NCBI RefSeq assembly: GCF_001685015.1
Contig: NZ_MAYT01000001.1
Span: forward strand, 186,001 to 250,000
DNA: 64,000 nucleotides
From: Pseudobacillus wudalianchiensis
Lineage (GTDB): Bacteria > Bacillota > Bacilli > Bacillales > Domibacillaceae
Direction: 5' to 3'
This document shows positions 25,076 through 34,127 of this stretch, piece by piece. The position numbers were made by a program, and so were the translations under genes. Positions within the stretch are counted from its first letter, which is position 1; each line of letters opens with the position of its first letter. The notes beneath the pieces were generated by a model that made no database searches, was not told where the DNA came from, and worked only from the letters and a program-made list of their open reading frames with translations.

Positions 25076-25159
25076 ATGGAAACACTCGCGAAAGTATTGC
25101 TCGTCCTTTGTGGCGTCTTTCTTGCCATCGGTGTTATTTATCTATTATTTATAGCTTGA
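25076..25159 (+). CDS. 27-aa single-helix membrane peptide
   Basis: The ATG lies 10 nt after AAGGAG, 17 bases after the yshE stop. The product starts METLAKVLLVLCGVFLAIG and is almost wholly hydrophobic, a single membrane helix with one cysteine. A terminator begins 5 bases after its stop, so it is the last frame of the zapA-yshE transcript. Spacing and ribosome binding site support translation. Conservation could not be tested. Confidence 0.6.
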   Translation: METLAKVLLVLCGVFLAIGVIYLLFIA

Positions 25160-25164
25160 TCACA

Positions 25165-25199
25165 AAAGCACTTCCTAAGCGCAGCTAGGGAAGTGCTTT
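25165..25199. terminator. Bidirectional terminator
   Basis: AAAGCACTTCC / GGAAGTGCTTT stem between the convergent yshE unit and the pyruvate-kinase-like gene. A/T tracts flank both sides. Confidence 0.75.
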
Positions 25200-25246
25200 A
25201 TATGTTTCTTGTTTATTCATCTAATTGATGAAATGTTAAGTAGCAG

Positions 25247-27058
25247 CTATCTTTCGTTAACAGAAGAGAAGGAGCGTGTGAACGTTTGCTTATAATCCTT
25301 TGCTTCGGATATTAAGAGAAGGGTTTCCGTTAAGAACTCTATCGTTTCTTCCATAAACGGGCCTTTATTTAGCATTAAGCAATCAAATTCGCTTCCAAAG
25401 AATAAGTCGGCTAACTCAGATCGAGAAGGAGTGCCCTTTTTAGCTAGCGATTCCAGCACTTGCGTGGCCAAGATGACGGGAATATGAGCAGCACGGCACA
25501 TTGATAAAATCTCTTCCTGAACAACCGGGAGTTTATCAAAGCCTATTTCAATAGCTAAGTCGCCTCTTGCGGCCATGATGCCGAATTTTGAGAAAGTAAG
25601 CCCTTCTAAGAGAATGTTAGAGAAATGATGGATCGCTTCTTTTGTTTCAATTTTGGCGATCACTGTTAAATCTTTGTGTGAATAGTTGGCTAAAAGCTGC
25701 TGTAGCTTTTGAAGATCTTGGGCGCTGTGTATAAAAGAGAGTCCTACCATATCTGCATGCTCACAGATAAACGCCAGATCCTCCTCGTCTTTATTCGTTA
25801 AAGCTGAAATCGTTGAATTGGCATCGCAATCAGGTAAGTTAATTCCTTTATTTTCTTTAATAGCTGTCTCCATATCTGGAGAGATAATTTCGGCATCGAT
25901 GAAGTCTTGGTTGCATGTTCTTACTACGGCTTGGATTTTCCCATCATCGATAAATATTCTATGTCCTTTTTGAACACAGGCGAATGCTTCAGGAAGGCTG
26001 ACGGAAATAGCAGCCGATGCTGATTCAGTAGCAGGGTGTCCTTCTGTGGAATGATTCAAATGAATTCTTAAAAGATCTCCCTTTTTAACTTCTATTTGAA
26101 TGGGGGATCTTTCAACGTTATTTACGAATAACTCTATTTCTCCTTGCGTGCTTTTTAGTTTCGTATGCTCCGTAATATAAGCAGTTTCTTCAATCGTGAC
26201 AATCAAGCCAGCCGGCAATGTATCCGTAATAAAGAATTTTCTCTTCTTATTTCGATTATCAACGAAAGAAAGGGAATCTCCTTTTGTCAATTGACGAAAG
26301 TGTTCACATGGAGAGGTAGAAATAATAAAATCATATTCCTCGTTGACTAACTGTTTAGTCGATGCAGACTGCCAACTGATGATTCCTTTTTTAGCTGCCA
26401 GCGGACGGCCGTAGCGGTCTTTTTTTATGCCTATTTTTAAAGGATAGGCAACTTTTTTTAGGGGACCGACTCTAATTTTAGGCCCTGCTAGATCCATATG
26501 GATTTGGCACCTTTGATTTTTATATTTGCCCTTGTTTCTTAATTGCTCTTCAGCATAGCGAATGGTGTCAATCATCTTTTTCCATGTTAATGTATCGTCA
26601 TAGGCACAGTTGATGCGGGCAATGGTCATTCCGTTCAGCAAGAAGCCTTCAATAAGAGAAGGGGAGGTCATTTGACCATCCAAGGTGACCATAATATGGG
26701 GAGAGTGCTCAGATGCTCTTTCCCCTAATACAGTTTGCGTTCGTTCTCTTCTCAGTTGTGAGTGTGCCTCCGCATCAGGAGTGTGAATAGGAGGAGAGAT
26801 GCCTAAGTTGGAACAAAGGATTTGCAAGCTCTGCATCATGCTTTGATTTGAACTTAAGCAGAAACCTCTACTCTGAAGAGCGGTTACAAAGGTGGAATCT
26901 ATATTATTTTTATAAGCGAGAAATGCCAGCAGGTTTTGGGCGCTGAACGTATGGTGGATACGTGGGTGTATCAAGGGGACAAGGGCTGCCTGGTTCACCG
27001 CTGTTTGATAGAGTGACCAAGTCTTGTTGGCGAGTTCATCTTGAGAAAAGTGGTGCAT
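25247..27058 (-). CDS. Pyruvate-kinase-like protein, atypical
   Basis: 603 aa. After about 115 unrecognised N-terminal residues, pyruvate kinase motifs appear in order: IMVTLDGQMTSPSLIEGFLLNGMTIARIN, MDLAGPKIR, GHRIFIDDGKIQAVV, KGINLPDCDANSTISALTNKDEEDLAFI, VIAKIETKEAI, AARGDLAIEIGFDKLPVVQEEI and ILATQVLESL. Residues equivalent to Lys, Glu, Asp and Thr at the Mg/phosphoryl site (KIE, ARGD, ATQ) are kept. Those around the potassium site are changed (RLNFSHG to RINCAYD, DTKGPEIR to DLAGPKIR). The B-domain region carries a long insertion, and the C-terminal regulatory domain of classical enzymes is absent. ATG 27058 follows GGGGTGG; GTG 27070 is possible. It may act on another phospho-ligand. 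Confidence 0.75.
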   Translation of the reverse strand: MHHFSQDELANKTWSLYQTAVNQAALVPLIHPRIHHTFSAQNLLAFLAYKNNIDSTFVTALQSRGFCLSSNQSMMQSLQILCSNLGISPPIHTPDAEAHSQLRRERTQTVLGERASEHSPHIMVTLDGQMTSPSLIEGFLLNGMTIARINCAYDDTLTWKKMIDTIRYAEEQLRNKGKYKNQRCQIHMDLAGPKIRVGPLKKVAYPLKIGIKKDRYGRPLAAKKGIISWQSASTKQLVNEEYDFIISTSPCEHFRQLTKGDSLSFVDNRNKKRKFFITDTLPAGLIVTIEETAYITEHTKLKSTQGEIELFVNNVERSPIQIEVKKGDLLRIHLNHSTEGHPATESASAAISVSLPEAFACVQKGHRIFIDDGKIQAVVRTCNQDFIDAEIISPDMETAIKENKGINLPDCDANSTISALTNKDEEDLAFICEHADMVGLSFIHSAQDLQKLQQLLANYSHKDLTVIAKIETKEAIHHFSNILLEGLTFSKFGIMAARGDLAIEIGFDKLPVVQEEILSMCRAAHIPVILATQVLESLAKKGTPSRSELADLFFGSEFDCLMLNKGPFMEETIEFLTETLLLISEAKDYKQTFTRSFSSVNER

Positions 27059-27202
27059 ATGTTTATCCACCCCAGTATAAAAGTCATTAATAATTTAGTT
27101 TATTCTTTTATTTATCAGATATGTGGATTCCCTTGCTCCGGAGCTTAGGCAATCCAAATGGATAGAGGCTATTTTAGTTAGATAAATGGACATTAAGGAA
27201 TT

Positions 27203-27646
27203 TTACTCAATGTTAATAAAGCGTTTAGCAGAATGCTGTTTAGGTGTGATAATTCTTAGTACGCCATCTTTATAAGTCGCTCTCGTCTCTTTTTCTGAAA
27301 TAAGAAAGGGTAACGTTATAAAGCGTTCCATTCTCTGGCTAGCATGGTATTGATGAGGGTAGGACTGTTCAAAAGGGGTCATTTCTGCTAGTTGAGCGTT
27401 TTCTACGGCAATCCGCAAGCGGTCTCCGAGTATTTCAATTTGAATCTGCTCTCGTTTATATCCAGGAAGCTCTGCTTCGACAATCACATCTGAGCTTGTT
27501 TCATACCAATCTATTTTGAACAGGTTATGGTGAAAAAAAGCATCAAACTGTTTAAACGGTTCATCAAAAAAAGAATCAATGGTCTTTACTAAATGATAAA
27601 GCGAACCGTCCAATAATTTTGGAAGATTGTTTTTACGAGATACCAT
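27203..27646 (-). CDS. Hsp20/alpha-crystallin family protein
   Basis: 147 aa. The alpha-crystallin domain covers about residues 45-147: DWYETSSDVIVEAELPGYKREQIQIEILGDRLRIAVE, then a loop and GVLRIITPK, the I-x-I-type end strand region RFINIE. The N-terminal arm is Phe-rich (SFFDEPFKQFDAFFHHNLF), as expected for a small heat-shock or spore-type Hsp20 such as CotM/YdfT relatives. It should hold unfolded proteins. The GXL motif of the family appears as DGVLRI. AAAGGAG lies upstream of the ATG. Single gene, same strand as its neighbours, with its own gap on each side. Confidence 0.85.
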   Translation of the reverse strand: MVSRKNNLPKLLDGSLYHLVKTIDSFFDEPFKQFDAFFHHNLFKIDWYETSSDVIVEAELPGYKREQIQIEILGDRLRIAVENAQLAEMTPFEQSYPHQYHASQRMERFITLPFLISEKETRATYKDGVLRIITPKQHSAKRFINIE

Positions 27647-27756
27647 GAATCAATCTGCTCCTTTTCTTAAGTGATCAATACTAAAATATGATAAAAAAAG
27701 AGAAGTGTAACCATTCAAGGCATCCCATCTAAACAATCGAACGTACGGTACAAAAT

Positions 27757-28737
27757 TTATTGATTTAAAAATATGTTTGGATTCAATAAATTAGGCGGCT
27801 GCTGTCCTTTTAAGCCTGTTTGTAGGTTTTTAGCAGCCACTACAGACATTTTGTGCTCTGTTTCAGCTGTGGAGGAGCCGATATGTGGCAGAGTGACTAA
27901 GTTTTTGCATGTTAACAGCTTATGATGAGCAGGAAGAGGCTCCTCTTTAAAGACATCGGTGCCTGCAGCCCAAATGGTGCCGTTTTGGAGAGCGTCATAA
28001 AGAGCCTCCTCGTCTACATTTTGTCCCCGTGAACCGTTAATGAAGATGGCTGTTCGTTTCATTTTGCTAAACTCTCCATAGCTAATTAAATTTTTTGTCT
28101 CGAGAGAAGCGGGGACCATTAAGCAAACAAAATCTGACTCTGCCAATAATTCATCCATTGATACATAATGAGCGTTTAACAATTCTTCGACATCTGGTCT
28201 TCTTGAACGGTTATGATATAAAATCTCCATATCGAAACCAAAATGTCCTCGTTTAGCGATTGCCTGTCCAATGCGGCCCATGCCGATAATGCCAAGCTTC
28301 TTATGGTGCACATCCAATCCAAAAAGTTCCGGAGGCAAGAGCTCAGTCCATGCTCCGCTTTTTACATAATGATCCAGCTCTGTCATCCGCCGGGCTGCCG
28401 CAATTAAAATGCCAAAGATGGCATCGGCCGTTGTGTCGTTTAATACATCCGGTGTATTCGTTGCCATGATGCCGCGCTTTGATAATTCCTCTAGTGGCAG
28501 ATTATCGTATCCTACCGAAACGTTTGAAATTATTTTTAACGTTGGAGCCAGATCAAGCAGTTCTTTTGTTACGTTTAGTCCAAGCCCAATTACGCCTGCT
28601 GTTTTTTGCAGCGTTTGTACAAAACGTGGATCATCCAAGTATTCATTGTTTTCAAAATAGACGACTTCAAATTCCTTTTCCAGCTCTTCAAGGACTTGCG
28701 GAGATACACGATTATAAGCAAGAATTACTTTTTTCAC
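27757..28737 (-). CDS. D-isomer 2-hydroxyacid dehydrogenase (YvcT-like)
   Basis: 326 aa from the GTG that follows AGAGGTG by 5 nt; an ATG 78 bases upstream lacks a site. It should reduce a 2-keto acid (glyoxylate, hydroxypyruvate or 2-ketogluconate) with NAD(P)H. The Rossmann motif LGIIGMGRIGQAIAKRGHFGF lies at about 145-165. Catalytic Arg, Glu and His are in INGSRGQNVDEEAL, TDVFKEEPLPAHH and LPHIGSSTAET. Arg in HNRSRR after the second strand suggests a preference for NADP. It is divergent from the amidohydrolase operon. Confidence 0.85.
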   Translation of the reverse strand: MKKVILAYNRVSPQVLEELEKEFEVVYFENNEYLDDPRFVQTLQKTAGVIGLGLNVTKELLDLAPTLKIISNVSVGYDNLPLEELSKRGIMATNTPDVLNDTTADAIFGILIAAARRMTELDHYVKSGAWTELLPPELFGLDVHHKKLGIIGMGRIGQAIAKRGHFGFDMEILYHNRSRRPDVEELLNAHYVSMDELLAESDFVCLMVPASLETKNLISYGEFSKMKRTAIFINGSRGQNVDEEALYDALQNGTIWAAGTDVFKEEPLPAHHKLLTCKNLVTLPHIGSSTAETEHKMSVVAAKNLQTGLKGQQPPNLLNPNIFLNQ

Positions 28738-28919
28738 CTTAACACCTCTTTTATTATTCGTTACAGACCTTTCCGGCTTTCCCGATTTTGTTCGTCTCAA
28801 TGCTGCTTGTATCACCTTTTCTTTTCAAAACATAATAAAGGTCCACTTATGGTTATTGTAAGAAATTATTGTTTTTAATACCATTGTTTAAAAGAAAAAT
28901 CTGAATATTTTTCTTTTTT

Positions 28920-28933
28920 TGAAAGCGTATACA
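28920..28933 (+). promoter_or_regulatory. Candidate CcpA (cre) site
   Basis: TGAAAGCGTATACA matches the cre consensus TGWAANCGNTNWCA at all but one defined position. It lies 70 bases before the amidohydrolase ATG in the divergent gap. Confidence 0.55.
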
Positions 28934-29002
28934 AATTTCTTTTCACAACCACGGAGAAAAAAGAACAAAATGAGCCGGTGAAACGGGAGAGGATGATTCA
29001 TA

Positions 29003-30664
29003 ATGATTAAAGCAGATGTTTTGTTGACAAATGCCAATGTCCTTACTTTAGACAAGGAAAGAAGACGTGGAGGTTCAGTGGCCGTAACAAATGGCCGAAT
29101 CAGCGGGATTTGGCCGGAAGCTGAACCGCCAAAGAATGAGGTTGAGGTTACGAGGCACACACAAATCATTAATTTAAAGGGAGGCACATTGCTTCCGGGG
29201 TTTATTGATACGCATAATCACTTGTTAATGTATGCCCAGTTTCGCCAACAAGCAAATTGCAGCAGTCCACTTAATAAAAATATTAGTGATATTCAAGATC
29301 GACTTTTGCAATTAGCCCGGAAAAAGGAAAAAAATCAGTGGGTTTTGGGCTATGGGTATGATGATACTCTTCTGGAGGAAAAGCGTCACCCGACTCGTGA
29401 AGAATTAGACGCTGTTGTTCCTCATCAGCCTGTTTTTATTCGGCATGTTTCTGCTCATTTTGCTGTTGTCAACTCGGCTGCTCTAAAGCTCGCCGGAATC
29501 GATGAGCAAATAACAGACCCGCCTGGCGGCCATTTTGGAAGAGATGGGGCAGGCAAATTAAATGGGGTCCTATACGAGCTTCCAGCTATGAATCTTGTTG
29601 AATCAAACATTCCTGTTCCGTCTGTAGAGAATTTAGTATCCTTATTGGGAGAAGCGTCCAAAGATTATTTAGCTCAGGGAATTACGACAAACACAGATGC
29701 CGGCGTTGGTCTGAACATAGGAGTAGAGGAACTCGAAGCACATATCCAGGCAGTAGCTGGAGGACAAAACCCTATGCGCATGCAATTAATGATTATGCAT
29801 CATCTCCTCAGAGAGAATAATGTATTTGGAGGTTTATCTGCTAAAGAATTGGATGAAGATATTCATCTTCGGTCTAACGGACGAGCTCGTCTTGACAGCG
29901 CTAAATTGTTTCAGGATGGATCTATCCAAGTGCTGACGGCAGCATTACGAGAGCCTTATTATTGCAACTCTGAACTAAATGGTCAGTTGATCCATGACCA
30001 GGAGGATTTTAATTTAGAAGTGCTGGACCTGCACAAACGCGGTTATCGGGTGACGATCCACGGCAATGGCGACCGGGCTATCGCCTCTAACTTGGATGCT
30101 TTTGAGTTTGCTTTAACTCATCATCCCCGTGTAGATCATCGTCATCGCATTGAGCACGTGCAAACAGCAACAGCGGCCGATTTGGACCGAATGAAAAAAC
30201 TGGGGGTAGCCGGCTCGTTTTTCATTAATCATATTTATTATTGGGGAGACCGCCATGAAAAACTGTTTCTTGGGCCGGAAAGAGCAGCTAGAATGAATCC
30301 AATCAAAGATGCTCTAGATCGTAATCTCCTTTTTACCGTACATTCAGATTGTCCTGTAACCCCTATCTCTCCGTTGTTTTCCGTTTGGGCAGCAGTCAAC
30401 CGGATAACGAAGGATGGAAAAGTGTTGGGGGCTGACCAGAAATGCAGTGTGGAAGATGCTTTGAGGTCTATGACGATTTGGGGAGCTGAACTAAATTTTG
30501 ATGAACATGATTCCGGCAGTATTGAAGTAGGGAAAAAAGCTGATTTTACCGTCTTGGCAGAGGATCCTACAAAGGTAAATCCAAAAGAAATTAAAGATAT
30601 AGACATCGTGGCTACCTTGATTGACGGCTGTGTTGTTTATGAAAATAAAATGTGTTTACTGTGA
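29003..30664 (+). CDS. Amidohydrolase 3 family metal-dependent hydrolase (YtcJ-like)
   Basis: 553 aa. Amidohydrolase/urease superfamily TIM barrel: the first metal ligands in PGFIDTHNHLLMYAQF (about 69), RHVSAHFAVVNSAALKLAG (about 155), a long linker, TIHGNGDRAIASNLDAFE with metal-binding His, HRHRIEHVQ, and the closing HSDCPVTPISPL with the conserved Asp. The N-terminal LTNANVLTLDKERRRGGSVAV and C-terminal GSIEVGKKADFTVLAEDP are the beta-sandwich subdomain. Relatives hydrolyse N-substituted amides or cyclic imides. With a symporter operon downstream and a cre site upstream, use of an imported amide-like carbon source is likely. Confidence 0.87.
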   Translation: MIKADVLLTNANVLTLDKERRRGGSVAVTNGRISGIWPEAEPPKNEVEVTRHTQIINLKGGTLLPGFIDTHNHLLMYAQFRQQANCSSPLNKNISDIQDRLLQLARKKEKNQWVLGYGYDDTLLEEKRHPTREELDAVVPHQPVFIRHVSAHFAVVNSAALKLAGIDEQITDPPGGHFGRDGAGKLNGVLYELPAMNLVESNIPVPSVENLVSLLGEASKDYLAQGITTNTDAGVGLNIGVEELEAHIQAVAGGQNPMRMQLMIMHHLLRENNVFGGLSAKELDEDIHLRSNGRARLDSAKLFQDGSIQVLTAALREPYYCNSELNGQLIHDQEDFNLEVLDLHKRGYRVTIHGNGDRAIASNLDAFEFALTHHPRVDHRHRIEHVQTATAADLDRMKKLGVAGSFFINHIYYWGDRHEKLFLGPERAARMNPIKDALDRNLLFTVHSDCPVTPISPLFSVWAAVNRITKDGKVLGADQKCSVEDALRSMTIWGAELNFDEHDSGSIEVGKKADFTVLAEDPTKVNPKEIKDIDIVATLIDGCVVYENKMCLL

Positions 30665-30765
30665 TAACCTCTATGCTCATCAAAACTTTGCAGAAAGAAA
30701 GGTAAGCGACTCTTTTAAGTAGGTATACGAGTGTATACTGAATCAGCGGAAAGGTGGAGATCTCT

Positions 30766-30984
30766 TTGTCATTACGACAAATAGGCAGTCTATTCATTGG
30801 TATTGGAATACCGTTTCTGGCGATTTTTGGGGTTGTTCCGTTTATTGCTGCAGCCGATGTAAGCGTTCTAGGGTTCCCTATTCTTTATTTTTGGATATTT
30901 CTCTTGTTCCCGTTGACTACTCTTTGTCTTTGCGTTTCTTGGCATTTCTTTGACCGGCATCAGTATGAAGATGAACAAATATGA
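30766..30984 (+). CDS. DUF3311 small membrane protein, symporter partner
   Basis: 72 aa from a TTG start 8 nt after AAAGGTGG (an in-frame GTG at 30754 overlaps that site). Two hydrophobic helices (SLFIGIGIPFLAIFGVVPF and FPILYFWIFLLFPLTTLCLC) and a charged end, CVSWHFFDRHQYEDEQI, match DUF3311 proteins. These are nearly always encoded just before an SSS-family symporter, as here (20 bases). It is probably a small subunit or assembly factor of that transporter; the role is inferred from context. Confidence 0.8.
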   Translation: MSLRQIGSLFIGIGIPFLAIFGVVPFIAAADVSVLGFPILYFWIFLLFPLTTLCLCVSWHFFDRHQYEDEQI

Positions 30985-31004
30985 CAAAAAAGGGGGAGTG
31001 AATA

Positions 31005-32474
31005 ATGACAGCTTTCGTATTCGGATTCATTTTACTTTTGTCATTGGGCATCGCACTCAGCAGCCGTGGTAAAAAGAAGAAAATGAATGTGGAGGAATAC
31101 TTGGTTGGGGGCCGGGCATTCAGCGGGATTTTGCTTTTCTTTCTAGCGGTTGGTGAAATATATAGCATAGGAACGATGATTGGCTTTCCTGGAGGCATTT
31201 ACGCAAAAGGTCCTAGCTATGGACTATGGTTTTTAGGGTACATTCTTTTAGCGTATCCTGTTGGGTATTTTATTGCTCCGCTGCTTTGGAGAGCGGGCAA
31301 GAAGTATGGAGCCATGACGCTCCCCGATCTATTTAAAGGACACTATTCCAACCGCGGTCTAGAGTTAGTAGTGGCGTTGTCTGCTCTGCTCTTTTTGATT
31401 CCGTGGGGACAGCTGCAATTCGAGGGGCTCATTGTTGCCCTTAGCTCCCTTGGCTTTAATTTGTCACCTACGGCAGCTGTCATTATTGCGGGATGTATAG
31501 CGTTTCTCTATATTTCTGTATCCGGTGTAAAGGCTCCGGCCATGATTTCTATCCTAAAAGACATCTTAATGTTCTTAGCCATTGTGATCGCTGGTATAGC
31601 AGTTATCAGAGAAGCAAACGGTGTTTCTCATTTATTTTCAATGGCAAAAGAACAAGGTGCGTCCGTGACGATTGATCAGCCGGAACATTTGGTTTTCAGT
31701 TTAACAACCATTTTCTTTCAAGCCCTAGCCCTATATTGCATGCCGCTGATTACGGCTGTTATTTTTACGGGCAAATCGGAGGGGACAATCAAAAAAACAC
31801 AAAGATTTATGCCACTCTATATGTTGATGTATCCTTTCTTAATTCTTTCTTCTTACTTTGCTTTAGTTCACATTCCAAATTTGCAAAATCCCAATCAGGC
31901 ATTTATAGCTACCGTCATGTCAATCCTTCCATCATGGGCAGTGGGTCTTGTAGCTGCAGGGGCGGCACTTTCAGGGCTGTTAGTGCTGGCCATTACAAGT
32001 TTAACGGTTGGGGGGCTTGTTTCAAGAAATTTAATGCCGGCTGTTCCGGAAAAATCTCAAAGAAAATGGGTACAAACGATTGTGATCCTTTATCTTCTGA
32101 GCTCAATGGCATTAACTTTGCTGGCTCCAAGTCTCATGTTAAATTTAATTAACACGGCTTATTATGGATATGGTCAATTTTTGCCGGGGTTACTGGCTAT
32201 CTTCTTCTCCCGCACTATTAAACCAGTAGGAATAGCAGCAGGTTTAATTACTGGTAACGTGTTTGCTTTAAGCATGCATGTAAGTGAAATCAATCTATTT
32301 AACATAAATACAGGATTGATTGCCCTCATCTTAAATTTTGTCGTGACTTATATAGTAAGTATGGTCATGAAAAAGCAGTCGGCAGGAAAGGAGCCTGTTG
32401 CCCGGAAATCAAATGATCCAAAATCTGAAACAAAGGAGGAGTTGGAAGGAACTCCACCTGTTGCGGCTAAATAA
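31005..32474 (+). CDS. Sodium:solute symporter (SSS family)
   Basis: 489 aa, about 13 membrane helices. The family signature region EEYLVGGRAFSGILLFFLAVGEIYSIGTMIGFPGGIYAKGPSYGLWF is clear near the N-terminus, and ALSGLLVLAITSLTVGGLVSRNLM in the second half carries the second sodium-site serine/threonine. The last 35 residues are charged and cytoplasmic (SAGKEPVARKSNDPKSETKEE). It imports a small organic solute with sodium. AAAGGGGGAG precedes the ATG. It ends the amidohydrolase-DUF3311-symporter transcript, so the likely cargo is the amidohydrolase substrate. Confidence 0.9.
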   Translation: MTAFVFGFILLLSLGIALSSRGKKKKMNVEEYLVGGRAFSGILLFFLAVGEIYSIGTMIGFPGGIYAKGPSYGLWFLGYILLAYPVGYFIAPLLWRAGKKYGAMTLPDLFKGHYSNRGLELVVALSALLFLIPWGQLQFEGLIVALSSLGFNLSPTAAVIIAGCIAFLYISVSGVKAPAMISILKDILMFLAIVIAGIAVIREANGVSHLFSMAKEQGASVTIDQPEHLVFSLTTIFFQALALYCMPLITAVIFTGKSEGTIKKTQRFMPLYMLMYPFLILSSYFALVHIPNLQNPNQAFIATVMSILPSWAVGLVAAGAALSGLLVLAITSLTVGGLVSRNLMPAVPEKSQRKWVQTIVILYLLSSMALTLLAPSLMLNLINTAYYGYGQFLPGLLAIFFSRTIKPVGIAAGLITGNVFALSMHVSEINLFNINTGLIALILNFVVTYIVSMVMKKQSAGKEPVARKSNDPKSETKEELEGTPPVAAK

Positions 32475-32571
32475 AATGAGTATCTAGAAACTTGTTATAG
32501 AATAAGTTGTATTGTTTCCATCAAAAGCTAATGGATTGTAGGCAAAGTTTATCATACACTTGGTCAGGCTG

Positions 32572-32608
32572 AGCTGATGTTCTTGTACACAGGAACATTA
32601 GCTTTTTT
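32572..32608 (+). terminator. Terminator after the symporter gene
   Basis: AGCTGATGTTC / GAACATTAGCT (one G-U) with a 10-nt loop and TTTTTT. Confidence 0.87.
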
Positions 32609-32708
32609 AATTTTATAGAGTTCTTTGAGTCTACTTTAAAACACGAATAAATAATGTGTGGTAATATATTTTAATATTCAGAAATATGAAAGGAGAAGAG
32701 ATATACAT

Positions 32709-34037
32709 TTGAAAATTAAAGTGGCTGTATTTGGAGCACCTGATTTGGTGGAATTAGTGATGCTTATCGGAAAGCAATTTGAAGATCTCGATTTGCTGCA
32801 AGCGGTTTATAGTCACCCTGATCAAGTAACAAAGCTGGTTGAAAAGTATCATAAAGAAACAGATATTCTCTTATTTGCAGCGCCTGTCCCTTATTTACTT
32901 GTGCGTGATTACTTAACTCATTTTACTATAGAGTTAAATAAACCAATGATTTTTATTCCATATACCGAAGCCTCTTTTTATCGCGGATTATTTATGGCTT
33001 TTAAGCAAACAGGTTTGAGCGCTGATAAATTAAATTTCAGTATTGATTACTTGCCTGAAACGGGTGCAAAAGAATGTTTAGAAGAATTAGAAATCAACGC
33101 TGAAAAAATGTATGAAAAGAAATGCAAGCTTCATCAGGATTTAGATAAACTTTTTTCCTTTCATTATGATCTATGGAAGCAAGGAAAAACTGCAACGGCT
33201 ATGACGAGTTATTATCTTGTTTATGAAAAGCTAAAGAAGCTGGGCATTCCTGCTTTTCGAGTTACACCAGCAAAATCAGCTATTCGTCAGACGTTACAGC
33301 AAGTGCTGCTAGAAGGGAAAAGCCTCTATCAGGTTGAAAGCCAAATTGCCATTGTTATAATCGGTTTTAGCCAGAATACGGATAAACCTGATCAGAGCGT
33401 GGATAAACAGGTTATAAATCGAAGAGAAGAAATCTTACGGCAGATAATTGCCGAATATGAAAAAGACATACAAGCTTTAAGTGTTTGGACAGAGCAGGGG
33501 AATGTTCGGCTTATAACAACGAGAGGAGAGATCGAGCAGCATACACAGCGTTTCCGGAAATTTCCTATGTTTCAATCTGTTCATACTAAATTAAATATAC
33601 CCGTTTTTTGCGGAATTGGTTTTGGGCATACGGCAAACGAAGCAGAGCTAAAAGCATATGAGGCTTTCTCCAAAGCTAGATCGACAGATGATAGCAATTG
33701 TTTTGTTGTTGAATCAGATGGAAAGGTGCATGGGCCGATTGGAAAGCCTTTTCAGCTTGAGTATGCGGTACGTAGTAAAGATCCTGGCCGGCTCTTAATT
33801 GCCAAGCAAACCGGATTAAGCATTGGAACGATTAATAAATTAATTTCGTTTAATGAAAGCTGCGGAAATCAAACGATCACTGCAGGAAATTTAGCGGATG
33901 GTTTTGGCATTACTTCACGAAGTGCGCGCCGAATTTTAAGTAAATTGGAGCAGCATAACTTTGCTCAAATTATTGGAGAAGAACAACCTGTCAATAAAGG
34001 GCGCCCCCGTCAAATATATAAATTGATTTTAGATTGA
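32709..34037 (+). CDS. Transcriptional regulator with sensor, GGDEF-like and winged-helix regions
   Basis: 442 aa from TTG. No exact family name recognised. Residues 1-110 (KIKVAVFGAPDLVELVMLIG, DILLFAAPVPYLLVRDYL) look like a PrpR_N/periplasmic-binding-type sensor fold. Residues about 190-345 end in a degenerate GGDEF-like segment (NIPVFCGIGFGHTANEAELKAYEAF, then KARSTDDSNCFVVESDG) without a GGDEF catalytic loop. The C-terminal 65 residues are a winged helix-turn-helix (GNLADGFGITSRSARRILSKL and KGRPRQIYKL). It resembles one-component regulators such as CdaR in plan. It sits between the symporter operon and cstA on the same strand and may control either. AAAGGAG is 13 nt upstream of the TTG, rather far, so the start is uncertain. 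Confidence 0.72.
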   Translation: MKIKVAVFGAPDLVELVMLIGKQFEDLDLLQAVYSHPDQVTKLVEKYHKETDILLFAAPVPYLLVRDYLTHFTIELNKPMIFIPYTEASFYRGLFMAFKQTGLSADKLNFSIDYLPETGAKECLEELEINAEKMYEKKCKLHQDLDKLFSFHYDLWKQGKTATAMTSYYLVYEKLKKLGIPAFRVTPAKSAIRQTLQQVLLEGKSLYQVESQIAIVIIGFSQNTDKPDQSVDKQVINRREEILRQIIAEYEKDIQALSVWTEQGNVRLITTRGEIEQHTQRFRKFPMFQSVHTKLNIPVFCGIGFGHTANEAELKAYEAFSKARSTDDSNCFVVESDGKVHGPIGKPFQLEYAVRSKDPGRLLIAKQTGLSIGTINKLISFNESCGNQTITAGNLADGFGITSRSARRILSKLEQHNFAQIIGEEQPVNKGRPRQIYKLILD

Positions 34038-34127
34038 TTGCAGGTTTCTTGTGTAGTTATTGAAATTATCTTTATCATAAATAAATTGTCTCTCCTCCAC
34101 TGCTACTAAGAAAAGAGAGGTGTTGAG

